The translations under genes were made by a program, and so were the position numbers. A DNA stretch of 36,610 bases from Rikenellaceae bacterium (GTDB taxonomy: Bacteria > Bacteroidota > Bacteroidia > Bacteroidales > UBA932), in NCBI GenBank assembly GCA_900771335.1, contig CAAGNP010000039.1:1-36610 (forward strand). Direction: 5' to 3'. Below, piece by piece: positions 15,174 to 23,369 of this stretch. Position 1 is the stretch's first letter. Each line of letters starts with the position of its first letter. Below the pieces are notes generated by a model. It was not told the DNA's origin and did no database searches. It was given only the letters and a program-made list of their open reading frames with translations.

Positions 15174-15814
15174 TGAGAAGAGTTTTCTCCATATTGGTAT
15201 TGGTTATCTCCTCTCTGAGCCTGTTCGGTCAGAGTGCACAGGAGATTGTGGCGGGATATACCGGGGCTATATCCTCGTTTGACTGTCTGTATGCCACATA
15301 CAACTTCTCTATAGTGGGGCAGGATGGCAATACCAGGTTCGCTATAAATGGGGAGTTTTATAATCAGAGTGACAAATTCCTGGTGAAGACATATTTTTCC
15401 GACATCTACTGCAATGGAGAGTATAAGGCTGTACACGACAAGAGTGTGCAGGAGATCTCTTTGTTGGAGCACCATAAGGAGAATGTCAGCATGATAGAGA
15501 ATCCGTTTGCTGTCCTTAAGAGCGGAATGGAGATGTATACACTTGAGGAGTCAGTAAAATCTGTTACATATGATGCAGCAGAGTGCTGGGAAGTGACATT
15601 GGTCCCTGTGAGCGACAAGGCAGATCACACATCTGTAAGTGTAGCTGTAGTGAAAAGCGACTTTTCTGTGAAGAACATATCATATATGTCCAGAACAGGC
15701 GATACCTATAACGCTCTGGTCTATACTATATCTGAGAGTGGAAGAAAGAGAGCCTCTTTCTTTGAACCCGATCTGGACAGTATGCCAGATGTGGGTGTGA
15801 ATGATCTGAGGTGA
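15173..15814 (+). CDS. LolA-like exported lipoprotein carrier protein
   Basis: A 213-residue exported protein with a signal peptide (MRRVFSILVLVISSLSLFGQ) and a beta-rich body that fits the LolA superfamily. Typical features are an early YTGAISSFDCLYATYNFSI strand pair, GEFYNQSDKFLVKT and an ENPFAVLKSGMEMY segment. LolA carries lipoproteins across the periplasm to the outer membrane. The gene overlaps the ftsK stop by one base (TAATG); an ftsK-lolA order is common in Bacteroidota. Conservation is weak at sequence level, so a LolA-like fold with another hydrophobic cargo is possible. Confidence 0.72.
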   Translation: MRRVFSILVLVISSLSLFGQSAQEIVAGYTGAISSFDCLYATYNFSIVGQDGNTRFAINGEFYNQSDKFLVKTYFSDIYCNGEYKAVHDKSVQEISLLEHHKENVSMIENPFAVLKSGMEMYTLEESVKSVTYDAAECWEVTLVPVSDKADHTSVSVAVVKSDFSVKNISYMSRTGDTYNALVYTISESGRKRASFFEPDLDSMPDVGVNDLR

Positions 15815-16420
15815 TCAGAATCTCCCTATAACCTCTTTTATTGATGGGTAGGTGTTTTTCAGACACTCCATGACATCATCTTTTTTGACCCATACAGCAG
15901 AGGTTATATCCTCCTCCAGTTGTGGTTTCAACTCCTCTTTTACAGGGTCGGACATCTTGTACCAGTATGTGTGTTTGAGGTAGAACTTGCCATCCCTATG
16001 GTATGTGTGCCATGTGATGCAGAGAAGATCACCCAATTCTATATTTCTGACTCCGCACTCCTCCTCCACTTCGCGTACAGCAGTCAGGGATATATCCTCC
16101 CCATCTTCCTGCTTCCCTTTTGGAAGGTCCCATACGCCATTTCTGAAGATGAACAGGTACTCCCCCTCAGGGTTTTCCACTACACCTCCTGCGGCATTGA
16201 TCTCTGTGAAGTGGGATGCAAATTTGCGGAATGTCTCCTCCGGATTATCCGAAGGGATATAGAGTGTCTGGACATTTTTGGAGTTGTCGAACCAGGCGGG
16301 TATCTCCGAAAGGTCCGAGTACTCGGGGTTGGCGAAAACCACAGAGCTGTGATTCTCTGAATAATTGTCACTCTTACTGCAAATTACGACAGATCGCTGA
16401 TCGAAAAATATTTGGTACAT
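15815..16420 (-). CDS. Nudix hydrolase
   Basis: A 201-residue protein with a complete Nudix box at 102-124: Gly102, Glu108, Arg116-Glu117, Glu120-Glu121, Gly123. This binds the metal that hydrolyses nucleoside-diphosphate-linked substrates. The segment before it, AAGGVVENPEGEYLFIFRNG, is the usual first strand of the fold. An N-terminal part of about 75 residues lacks an obvious domain. The substrate cannot be told. The gene is alone on the minus strand; its stop codon directly abuts the stop codon of the LolA-like gene, and its promoter overlaps that of pyrE. Confidence 0.88.
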   Translation of the reverse strand: MYQIFFDQRSVVICSKSDNYSENHSSVVFANPEYSDLSEIPAWFDNSKNVQTLYIPSDNPEETFRKFASHFTEINAAGGVVENPEGEYLFIFRNGVWDLPKGKQEDGEDISLTAVREVEEECGVRNIELGDLLCITWHTYHRDGKFYLKHTYWYKMSDPVKEELKPQLEEDITSAVWVKKDDVMECLKNTYPSIKEVIGRF

Positions 16421-16436
16421 CTCTCTTTGTTATATG

Positions 16437-16468
16437 TTAGCAAAAGTATGATTTTTTCTTTATATTTG
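16437..16468 (+). promoter_or_regulatory. Promoter of the pyrE operon
   Basis: TTAG (about 16437-16440, one mismatch to TTTG), 20 bases, then TATATTTG (16461-16468). Transcription would begin near 16472, about 27 bases ahead of the ATG at 16499, which argues against the longer reading frame beginning at 16412. Confidence 0.6.
16441..16448 (-). promoter_or_regulatory. -7 box of the Nudix gene
   Basis: On the minus strand TACTTTTG (16448-16441) matches TAnnTTTG, 20 bases upstream of the ATG at 16420. No clear -33 element was seen. It sits inside the divergent pyrE promoter region. Confidence 0.5.
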
Positions 16469-16498
16469 TATCCTCATTATCAGATATTATACACTTAT

Positions 16499-17137
16499 AT
16501 GAATACAATAGAGAAAAATGTAGCCAAACATCTTTTGAAGATTGAGGCTGTTAAATTGAGCCCTGAAAAACCTTTCACTTGGGCATCAGGTTGGAAATCG
16601 CCTATTTACTGTGATAACAGAAAGATATACTCATATCCAGCTATCAGACGTGAGATCTGTGAATATTTCAAGACTATTATCGAAGAACGCTATAAAGATG
16701 TGGAGATCATCGCAGGTATCGCTACAGGTGCTATCGGTTATGGCGCTATCGTAGCTGAGATGATGAACAAACCATTCATCTATGTACGCTCTTCAGCTAA
16801 AGATCATGGTCTTCAGAATCAGGTAGAGGGTATCCTTCCTCAAGGTGCCAAGGTGGTAGTTATTGAGGATTTGGTATCTACAGGTGGAAGCAGCTTGGCA
16901 GCTGTGGATGCTCTTCAGAAAAATGGAGCTATCATCGAAGGTACTATTGCCATCTTCTCATACAATTTCGACAAAGCAAGACGAGGTTTTGAGAATGCTA
17001 ATGTGGAGCTTTACACCCTTTCAAACTATGACGCCCTTCTTGATGAGGCTGTGGCATCAGACTATATCTCAGCAGCAGATCTTGAGATGTTGAGAGAGTG
17101 GAGATTTTCACCTGACACTTGGGGAAAAGACAAATAG
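16499..17137 (+). CDS. pyrE: Orotate phosphoribosyltransferase
   Basis: Converts orotate and PRPP to orotidine 5'-phosphate in pyrimidine synthesis. The 212-residue protein, normal for the family, shows FTWASGWKSPIYCDNR (26-41) at the substrate site, the flexible-loop region YVRSSAKDHG (95-104) and the PRPP-binding motif VIEDLVSTGGSS (121-132). The frame is open from 16412, but that start precedes the likely transcription start and adds 29 residues without homology, so the ATG at 16499 is chosen. It leads a run with an SRPBCC protein one base downstream, then the rRNA methyltransferase and PHP genes. Confidence 0.95.
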   Translation: MNTIEKNVAKHLLKIEAVKLSPEKPFTWASGWKSPIYCDNRKIYSYPAIRREICEYFKTIIEERYKDVEIIAGIATGAIGYGAIVAEMMNKPFIYVRSSAKDHGLQNQVEGILPQGAKVVVIEDLVSTGGSSLAAVDALQKNGAIIEGTIAIFSYNFDKARRGFENANVELYTLSNYDALLDEAVASDYISAADLEMLREWRFSPDTWGKDK

Positions 17138-17138
17138 T

Positions 17139-17567
17139 ATGAGCGCTACCCAAGTAAGAGGAAGGGACCTTCAGGTGAAGCATCCACCGGTGGTGCTCTA
17201 TACCTTGTTTTCAGATTTGAGGAGATTTGCCGACAATCTCCCTGCTGATATGAAAGATAAGGTGACAGTGGATGCCGATACCATTGTAGCATCTGCGCAG
17301 GGAATTGAGATGGGATTGAGAGTGGATCAGAGAATTCCGTACTCCCTCATCTCTCTTTCAGAGACCGGCAAGTTCCCATTCCCCTTCAAAATCAATTTCC
17401 ACTTCTCCCCAGTGGGGGCAGATGGCTCATTGTTCTATATTGAGCTTTATGCGGAGCTCCCCACAATGGTCAAGATGATGATGGGCGGGAAATTGCAGGA
17501 GATGGTGGATAAGATTACAGATCAGATAGAACAAGCTTTAAACGGACAAATGCCTACAGCAGTATAA
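17139..17567 (+). CDS. SRPBCC-fold protein
   Basis: A 142-residue soluble protein that looks like a START/SRPBCC hydrophobic-pocket domain. It has an N-terminal strand-helix (LQVKHPPVVLYTLFSDLRRFADNLP), a run of antiparallel strands in the middle and a long C-terminal helix (GGKLQEMVDKITDQIEQALN). The ligand is unknown. It begins one base after the pyrE stop and its own stop overlaps the start of the rRNA methyltransferase gene (TAATG), so it is translated as part of that operon. The fold call is by pattern, not by a catalytic motif. Confidence 0.65.
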   Translation: MSATQVRGRDLQVKHPPVVLYTLFSDLRRFADNLPADMKDKVTVDADTIVASAQGIEMGLRVDQRIPYSLISLSETGKFPFPFKINFHFSPVGADGSLFYIELYAELPTMVKMMMGGKLQEMVDKITDQIEQALNGQMPTAV

Positions 17568-18913
17568 TGGAAAATCTTCCAATTGCATTTATAGAGCAGA
17601 TCAATAAAGAGTTCGGAGAGCCCCAAGCAGGGAGACTCTCCGAATTGCTTAATGGCCCGTCACCTGCCACGGTGAGGGTGAACCCAGGTAAAATCTCAAA
17701 TCCGGAAGAGACCCTTTCGCTCCCTTTGGATACAGAAGTGAAGATGGAGGGGCGCTCACAATATGGTTATGTATTGGGTGAGAGGCCGGTATTTACCCTT
17801 GATCCCCTGTTTCACGGGGGGTGTTATTATGTCCAGGAGGCATCTTCGACCGCTATCGAACAGCAGCAGTCGCTGTATGAGGCGCTAGTGGAGGAGAATT
17901 CTGACGGGAAAATCAGGGTTCTCGACCTTTGTGCTGCCCCAGGCGGAAAATCTACCCACCTTCTCTCCATTTTCAGGGATTGCCCGGGGGCAATGCTTGT
18001 GGCCAATGAGGTGATCAGGAGCAGAGCGACCATTTTGGCGGAGAATATAGCCAAATGGGGTTCTGCCAATGTGGTGGTGACAAACAATGACCCTGCAGAC
18101 TTCAATTCGTTTGAGGGTTTCTTCGATATGGTGGTGGTGGATGCGCCATGTTCAGGTGAGGGTATGTTCAGGAAGGACCCTGCAGCCAGGGAAGAGTGGT
18201 CGCCGGAGCACGTGGACCAATGCGCTGCCCGCCAAAGGAGAATTGTGGCGGATATATGGCCCGCATTGCGAAGCGGAGGTATCATGGTCTATTCTACCTG
18301 TACATTCAATCATAAGGAGAATGGAGACAACCTCCAATGGATAGCTTCGGAGCTTGGTGGCAGTGTGCTCCATTCGGAGCAATGTTTCCCCGGTGAGACA
18401 TATGGCGAGGGTTTCTTCTATGGTGTTGTCCGTAAGGACGGGGAGGCTCCCCATTCGGCAGTTAAGGATCCGTTGCGCGGAGCATCGGTAAAGCCGTTCA
18501 AAGAGAGACTCGATTTTATCAATGACAGATTTGTCTGCTACAAGAAGGGTGATTTGGTCAAATCTTACCCAGCTGCTGTAGCAGAGGATATGATATATGC
18601 AGAATCACATCTTAGGTCAGTTGCTGCCGGATCGGCCGCTGCCACAGTGATGGAGGGGGCGAAAGGGAAGAGTGTTGTTCCGGAGGCCGATATCGCATTG
18701 AGCGAAGCTCTCCGCAGAGGGGCTTTCCCTGAGGTGGATCTGAGCCTGGAAGATGCGCTCAAATTCCTGAGAAAAGAGCCTTTGACTTTTGCATCACAGC
18801 CTAAAGGGTATCTCCTGATGACATATAAAGGTGTTCCGCTGGGTTTTGTAAAAAATATAGGGAACAGATCCAATAATCTATGGCCACAAGGGTGGCGAAT
18901 CAGAAATGTATAA
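17567..18913 (+). CDS. RsmF/NOL1-NOP2-Sun family rRNA (cytosine-C5) methyltransferase
   Basis: A 448-residue RNA m5C methyltransferase. Motif I DLCAAPGGKS (120-129) binds SAM; motif IV VDAPCSGEG has Cys195 and motif VI YSTCTF has Cys245, the two cysteines characteristic of the family. The C-terminal third, after about 330, resembles the PUA-like RNA-binding part of RsmF (LTFASQPKGYLLMTYKGVPLGFVKNIGNRSNNLWPQGW is its core). By this layout it probably methylates 16S rRNA as RsmF does, though the exact position is not inferable. It is translationally coupled to the SRPBCC gene. Confidence 0.9.
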   Translation: MENLPIAFIEQINKEFGEPQAGRLSELLNGPSPATVRVNPGKISNPEETLSLPLDTEVKMEGRSQYGYVLGERPVFTLDPLFHGGCYYVQEASSTAIEQQQSLYEALVEENSDGKIRVLDLCAAPGGKSTHLLSIFRDCPGAMLVANEVIRSRATILAENIAKWGSANVVVTNNDPADFNSFEGFFDMVVVDAPCSGEGMFRKDPAAREEWSPEHVDQCAARQRRIVADIWPALRSGGIMVYSTCTFNHKENGDNLQWIASELGGSVLHSEQCFPGETYGEGFFYGVVRKDGEAPHSAVKDPLRGASVKPFKERLDFINDRFVCYKKGDLVKSYPAAVAEDMIYAESHLRSVAAGSAAATVMEGAKGKSVVPEADIALSEALRRGAFPEVDLSLEDALKFLRKEPLTFASQPKGYLLMTYKGVPLGFVKNIGNRSNNLWPQGWRIRNV

Positions 18914-18925
18914 AATCCTACAGAT

Positions 18926-19999
18926 ATGAGAAAGTTTTTAAGTTTGTGTGTAGTCGCTCTGATAAGCAGCGCTTCCATTATCGGACAGAATGTAAACAAA
19001 GTGTATATCCCCGAGAGGATAGGTGAAGTGAGACAGGAGATAGTCATTCCGAATATAGGTGACTACCAGGTTCTCAAGTGTGATTTTCATATCCATACTG
19101 TATTCTCTGATGGAGATGTGTGGCCTACTTACAGGGTTCAGGAGGCTTGGAGAGATGGTCTGGATGTAATCTCAATCACCGACCATATAGAGTATTTGCC
19201 ACATAAGAAATATGTAAAAGGTGACTTCAATACCCCATACGAGTTGGCAAAACCACAGGCAGACAAATATGGTCTGATGTTGGTAAGGGGTACAGAGATT
19301 ACCAGAAAGCAGGGTGTTATCGGTCACTTCAACGCCCTCTTTATTGAGGATGCCAATGCTATCCCTGATGACGATCCGTTTGTAGCCATCCAGAATGCCC
19401 GCAAACAGGACGCTTTTATCCTTTTCAATCACCCGGGCTGGGCTGTGGATACCTGTCTGGTGACAGAATTCCAGCAAAGGCTGTTTGATGCAGATATGAT
19501 AGACGGTATAGAGGTGGTCAATCACATGGAGTACTACCCAAGAGTAGTATCATGGTGTATTGACAAGAAACTCCCGATGTTTGCCAACAGCGACGAACAT
19601 GGTATTATCAGTGAGGATTATACCACCTGTTTCCGCCCTATGACCCTTGTCCTAGTAGAGGAGAACAGCCAGAATGGTGTGAAAGAGGCACTTCTGGCAG
19701 GACGTTCTATAGCTTATACCGACAATAAATTTATGTCTACAGAGGATCTCCTTCTCGATCTTTTTGAGGCGTGTGTCGATATCAAGATGATTCAGCACAA
19801 TGATAAGAAAAATGTCTACAGCTGTACAAACAAATCCTCTTTCCCTTTTGTATTTGAGGTAAATGGTTCGAAGAAGACACTTCCACCATTCTCTACCATA
19901 ACAGTATCTGCTCCGGGTAAGATAAGGCTTCTGCTCACACTACTTAATATGTGGTGTTACGAGGATCAACATCCTGTCTACCCTTTCCCAAGAAACTAA
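18926..19999 (+). CDS. Exported PHP-domain metal-dependent phosphoesterase
   Basis: A 357-residue protein with a signal peptide (about 1-20, ending SIIGQ) and a PHP domain. The metal-binding motifs are seen as DFHIHTVFSDG (53-63), ITDHIEY (84-90), LFNHPGW near residue 170 and NSDEHG near 225. PHP enzymes hydrolyse phosphate esters with two or three metal ions. Here the signal peptide places it in the periplasm, unlike cytoplasmic histidinol phosphatases. The last 80 residues form a separate beta-rich part. It is the last gene of the pyrE run, 12 bases after the rRNA methyltransferase, ahead of a strong hairpin. The substrate is unknown. Confidence 0.83.
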   Translation: MRKFLSLCVVALISSASIIGQNVNKVYIPERIGEVRQEIVIPNIGDYQVLKCDFHIHTVFSDGDVWPTYRVQEAWRDGLDVISITDHIEYLPHKKYVKGDFNTPYELAKPQADKYGLMLVRGTEITRKQGVIGHFNALFIEDANAIPDDDPFVAIQNARKQDAFILFNHPGWAVDTCLVTEFQQRLFDADMIDGIEVVNHMEYYPRVVSWCIDKKLPMFANSDEHGIISEDYTTCFRPMTLVLVEENSQNGVKEALLAGRSIAYTDNKFMSTEDLLLDLFEACVDIKMIQHNDKKNVYSCTNKSSFPFVFEVNGSKKTLPPFSTITVSAPGKIRLLLTLLNMWCYEDQHPVYPFPRN

Positions 20000-20000
20000 A

Positions 20001-20037
20001 ATAAAAACTGCCGACTTCATGAAGAGGTCGGCAGTTT
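20001..20037 (-). terminator. Terminator of the nqr operon, possibly bidirectional
   Basis: AAACTGCCGAC (20005-20015) pairs with GTCGGCAGTTT (20027-20037), an 11-bp perfect stem. Read on the minus strand it is followed by TTATTTTAG after a T-rich arm end, a good terminator for nqrF. Read on the plus strand the tail is TTTGGTGTTA, weaker, but the hairpin also ends the PHP gene. Confidence 0.75.
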
Positions 20038-20055
20038 GGTGTTATAGCTTTATAA

Positions 20056-21315
20056 TTATGCTCCGAAGTTATCGTATAGGATGTTTTCAGGAGCCACTCC
20101 AAGGCTGTCAAGCAGATTAACTACTGACGAAACCATCATAGGAGGACCGCACATTAGATATAGTGCATCTTCTGGTGCTTCGTGTTCTTTCAAGTATGTC
20201 TCATACATAACATTGTGGACGAATCCTGCTACGTATGGTACACCAGCCTTGTCAGCCTCTGGATCTGGTCTGTCAAGAGCCAAGTGGAACTTGAAGTTAG
20301 GGAACTCTTTCTCGATAGCATGGTAATCATCAAGATAGAAAGCCTCTTTCAAGCTACGTGCTCCATAGAAGAAGTTAACCTTTCTGGTAGTCTTCTCAGT
20401 ATGGAACAAGTGCATGATGTGGCTACGCATAGGAGCCATACCGGCACCACCACCCACGAAGATAAGCTCTTGCTCTGCAGGTAGATTGTCTGGCAAGAAG
20501 AACTCACCGTAAGGGCCTGAGATAGTAACTTTGTCACCAGGTTTTAGTGAATAGATGTAAGATGAACAGATACCAGGGTTGATGTTCATAAACTTGCGGG
20601 TCTCTCTGTCGATAGGAGGGGTAGCAATACGAACATTCAATTTGATAATGTCACCTTCTGCAGGGTAGCAAGCCATAGAGTAAGCACGAAGGGTAGGGGT
20701 AGGGTTAACCATTTGAAGATCAAATACGCCCATTTTCTCCCAATCTTCTCTATATTCAGGATCTACATCGATATCTCTATAGTTGATGGTACAAGCAGGA
20801 ACATCCACCTGGATATATCCACCTGAACGGAAGTTAAGGTGTTCACCCTCAGGAAGCTTAACCACGAACTCTTTGATAAATGTAGCCACGTTGTGGTTAG
20901 AAACCACTTCGCATTCCCATTTTCTAACGCTAAGTGCAGATTCAGGTACGATAACACTCATATCCTCTTTAACCTTAACTTGGCAACCAAGTCTCCAGTT
21001 GTCCATGATCTGTTTTCTGTTGAAGAAACCAACCTCAGTAGGGAGGATAGTGCCACCACCTTCAGTTACGCGGCATTTGCATTGACCGCAGTTACCTTTA
21101 CCACCACAAGCTGATGGAAGGAAGATCTTTTGCTCTGCAAGGGTGTTTAGAAGGTTTCCACCAGGGGTAACCTCGATCTCTTTAGAGCCGTTGTTGATGT
21201 TGATCTTAACTGTACCTGAAGGGGTAAGTTTTGCTTTGATAAATAGAAGTAGTGCAACCAATAGTAGGACGATAACCAGGAACACTACAACTGATGAAAG
21301 AATTGTCATTGTCAT
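20056..21315 (-). CDS. nqrF: Na+-translocating NADH:quinone reductase subunit F
   Basis: Entry point for electrons from NADH into Na+-NQR. The 419-residue protein has one N-terminal membrane helix (about 5-27), a [2Fe-2S] domain with Cys70, Cys76, Cys79 and Cys111, an FAD site (RAYS, 210-213) and an NADH-binding part with FVGGGAGMAPMRS. Length and order match the family. It is the last gene of the nqrABCDEF run, 15 bases after nqrE, and is followed by the terminator at 20001-20037. Confidence 0.96.
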   Translation of the reverse strand: MTMTILSSVVVFLVIVLLLVALLLFIKAKLTPSGTVKININNGSKEIEVTPGGNLLNTLAEQKIFLPSACGGKGNCGQCKCRVTEGGGTILPTEVGFFNRKQIMDNWRLGCQVKVKEDMSVIVPESALSVRKWECEVVSNHNVATFIKEFVVKLPEGEHLNFRSGGYIQVDVPACTINYRDIDVDPEYREDWEKMGVFDLQMVNPTPTLRAYSMACYPAEGDIIKLNVRIATPPIDRETRKFMNINPGICSSYIYSLKPGDKVTISGPYGEFFLPDNLPAEQELIFVGGGAGMAPMRSHIMHLFHTEKTTRKVNFFYGARSLKEAFYLDDYHAIEKEFPNFKFHLALDRPDPEADKAGVPYVAGFVHNVMYETYLKEHEAPEDALYLMCGPPMMVSSVVNLLDSLGVAPENILYDNFGA

Positions 21316-21330
21316 AATTTATCCTCCTTA

Positions 21331-21939
21331 TTATAGTTGAATACCCATAAATGTCATAAATGCAATACCCATAAGACCCACGGTGATGAAGGTGATACCT
21401 AGACCACGAAGGGGAGCTGGTATGTGTGAGTAGGTAAGCTTCTCTCTGATAGCAGCCAATGCTACGATAGCCAGGAACCAGCCGATACCTGAACCAAGTG
21501 CATAAACTACAGGCTCACCAAAGTTCACGAAATCTCTCTCTTGCATAAATAGCGAACCACCAAGGATGGCGCAGTTTACAGCGATAAGAGGGAGGAAAAT
21601 ACCGAGCTGTGAGTATAGTGCAGGTGCAAATTTCTCTACCACCATCTCTACGATCTGAACGATAGCAGCGATAACTGCGATGAAGATAATGAAGCTCAAG
21701 AAGCTAAGGTCCACTTCTGGCATACCGGCCCAGGCAAGTGCACCTGGCTTAAGAACATACTCATTAAGCAAGTAGTTGATAGGTAGAGTAACGAATAGAA
21801 CGAAGATAACAGCTAGACCCAAACCTGTCGCTGTCTTCACATTTTTAGATACTGCCAAGTATGAACACATACCCAAGAAATAGGCAAATATCATATTGTC
21901 AACAAAGATTGACTTTACGAATAAGCTAATGTATTCCAT
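21331..21939 (-). CDS. nqrE: Na+-translocating NADH:quinone reductase subunit E
   Basis: Integral membrane subunit of 202 residues with about six helices, homologous to NqrD and lying antiparallel to it in the complex. Cys25 (FLGMCSYLAV) and Cys123 (LIAVNCAIL) are at the conserved intramembrane positions that, with two cysteines of NqrD, hold the iron centre between the two subunits. The sequence start MEYISLFVKSIFVDNM is typical. It lies 19 bases after nqrD. Confidence 0.96.
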   Translation of the reverse strand: MEYISLFVKSIFVDNMIFAYFLGMCSYLAVSKNVKTATGLGLAVIFVLFVTLPINYLLNEYVLKPGALAWAGMPEVDLSFLSFIIFIAVIAAIVQIVEMVVEKFAPALYSQLGIFLPLIAVNCAILGGSLFMQERDFVNFGEPVVYALGSGIGWFLAIVALAAIREKLTYSHIPAPLRGLGITFITVGLMGIAFMTFMGIQL

Positions 21940-21958
21940 ATTAGATTTGAGTTAGATG

Positions 21959-22576
21959 TTATTTTTCTTGTAGATCTTTTTGGATGCTTCTTTGTACCCA
22001 GATGATACAACCCAAAAGGATAAGTGCCATCGGAGGAAGGATCATAAGACCATTGTTCATATAACCAAGTTCATAGAATGATTCAGGGATGATTCTCAAT
22101 CCGAACAATGTGCCAGATCCGAGAAGCTCACGGAAGAAAGCGACAATGATAAGGATGATACCATAACCTGCACCATTACCAAGACCATCGATAAGAGATG
22201 CAAGTGGTTTGTTGCCAAGTGCAAATGCCTCGATACGACCCATTACGATACAGTTGGTGATGATAAGACCGATGTAGACAGAAAGTGTCTTGCTGATACT
22301 GTAAGCGTAAGCTTTCAATACCTGGTCTACAAGGATAACCATCATAGCTACCACTACAAGCTGTACGATGATACGGATACGGTTAGGAATGGTGTTTCTT
22401 AGAAGAGATACGATAAGGCTTGACATACCTGTAACGACGATTACAGATAGAGCCATTACACATGCACCTTTCAGTTGGACAGTTACAGCCAAAGCTGAAC
22501 AGATACCCAATACTAGGACAGAGATAGGGTTACCTTTAAATATAGGGTATAGGAATGTATTTTTCAAATCACTCAT
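21959..22576 (-). CDS. nqrD: Na+-translocating NADH:quinone reductase subunit D
   Basis: Integral membrane subunit of 205 residues, about six helices. Cys26 (LGICSALAV) and Cys109 (IITNCIVMGR) are the conserved ligands shared with NqrE for the intramembrane iron centre. The IDGLGNGAGYG segment is a family hallmark. The gene starts three bases after nqrC ends, so ribosomes probably move directly between them. Confidence 0.96.
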   Translation of the reverse strand: MSDLKNTFLYPIFKGNPISVLVLGICSALAVTVQLKGACVMALSVIVVTGMSSLIVSLLRNTIPNRIRIIVQLVVVAMMVILVDQVLKAYAYSISKTLSVYIGLIITNCIVMGRIEAFALGNKPLASLIDGLGNGAGYGIILIIVAFFRELLGSGTLFGLRIIPESFYELGYMNNGLMILPPMALILLGCIIWVQRSIQKDLQEK

Positions 22577-22579
22577 AAT

Positions 22580-23359
22580 CTATTCCTCCACAACTTTAAG
22601 AGTTTGAAAATAAGGAACGTATGCCTCTAACCAAGCATTGATGGCTTTTTCAAGAGCTTGAGAGGTGATGGTACCGCCACTGATGGCATCCACGCCGTTG
22701 ATATCATCTTCAGCTGCTCCACCTTTTACTATTTTTACAGAGGTGAACTCACCTTCTGCGTTATAGATTTTTTTACCGGTGAAGTTGTTGCGGAACCAGT
22801 CTGTTGCGATCTCTGCGCCAAGACCAGGGGTCTCTCCCTTGTGGTCAAAAATAGCACCTTCGATAGTGTTCATGTCACCTTCAAATGCCAAGTAGCCCCA
22901 GATAGGTCCCCAAAGGCCTGCACCATAGCAAGGAACGACAGGGACTGTTTTGCCGTTTACATTGAAAATATAAACAGGTAGAGCTATTTCAGCTTTTGCA
23001 GCAGCGTCACCTTCAGATGCTTTTTTGATATATGTGGTTTGAAGTTTGAGGTCGCTCTGACCTTTAAGCTCCACATTTTTAGCGTCAGTTTTCATGTTGC
23101 CGATAACCTGACCCTCAGCATTTACAAGGATAGCCTCTTTAATATTGTCGCTGTATGTCTTGATGATCTCATCATTTGACATACCTGACTCTGCATCATA
23201 AAGACCTACAGAAGAGAGAATCTTGCTGATTGTCTCCACTTTTACGTTGGTCTCTTGGGCAGGTTGGAGAGTGATAGCGGTAAATGCAAGAACTACAGCA
23301 ACTACCACAACGAGAATCACAGAATAAATAACTGTGTATGTATTACTATTTGTATTCAT
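22580..23359 (-). CDS. nqrC: Na+-translocating NADH:quinone reductase subunit C
   Basis: Periplasm-facing subunit of 259 residues with one N-terminal helix (about 10-32) and an FMN-binding domain. The flavin is attached covalently to a threonine in a motif usually written SGATxTS; here it reads SGGTITS with Thr230 as the acceptor, so one Ala is replaced by Gly. The upstream CYGAGLWGPIWGYLAF segment is strongly conserved in the family. The attaching enzyme ApbE is not in the window. The gene lies between nqrB (10-base gap) and nqrD (3-base gap). Confidence 0.95.
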   Translation of the reverse strand: MNTNSNTYTVIYSVILVVVVAVVLAFTAITLQPAQETNVKVETISKILSSVGLYDAESGMSNDEIIKTYSDNIKEAILVNAEGQVIGNMKTDAKNVELKGQSDLKLQTTYIKKASEGDAAAKAEIALPVYIFNVNGKTVPVVPCYGAGLWGPIWGYLAFEGDMNTIEGAIFDHKGETPGLGAEIATDWFRNNFTGKKIYNAEGEFTSVKIVKGGAAEDDINGVDAISGGTITSQALEKAINAWLEAYVPYFQTLKVVEE

Positions 23360-23369
23360 AATCCGTCAA

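Noticed and set aside
16412..16498. A longer N-terminus for PyrE starting at 16412.
   Set aside because: It overlaps the Nudix start region and the pyrE promoter, and PyrE proteins start at the MNTIEK-like position.
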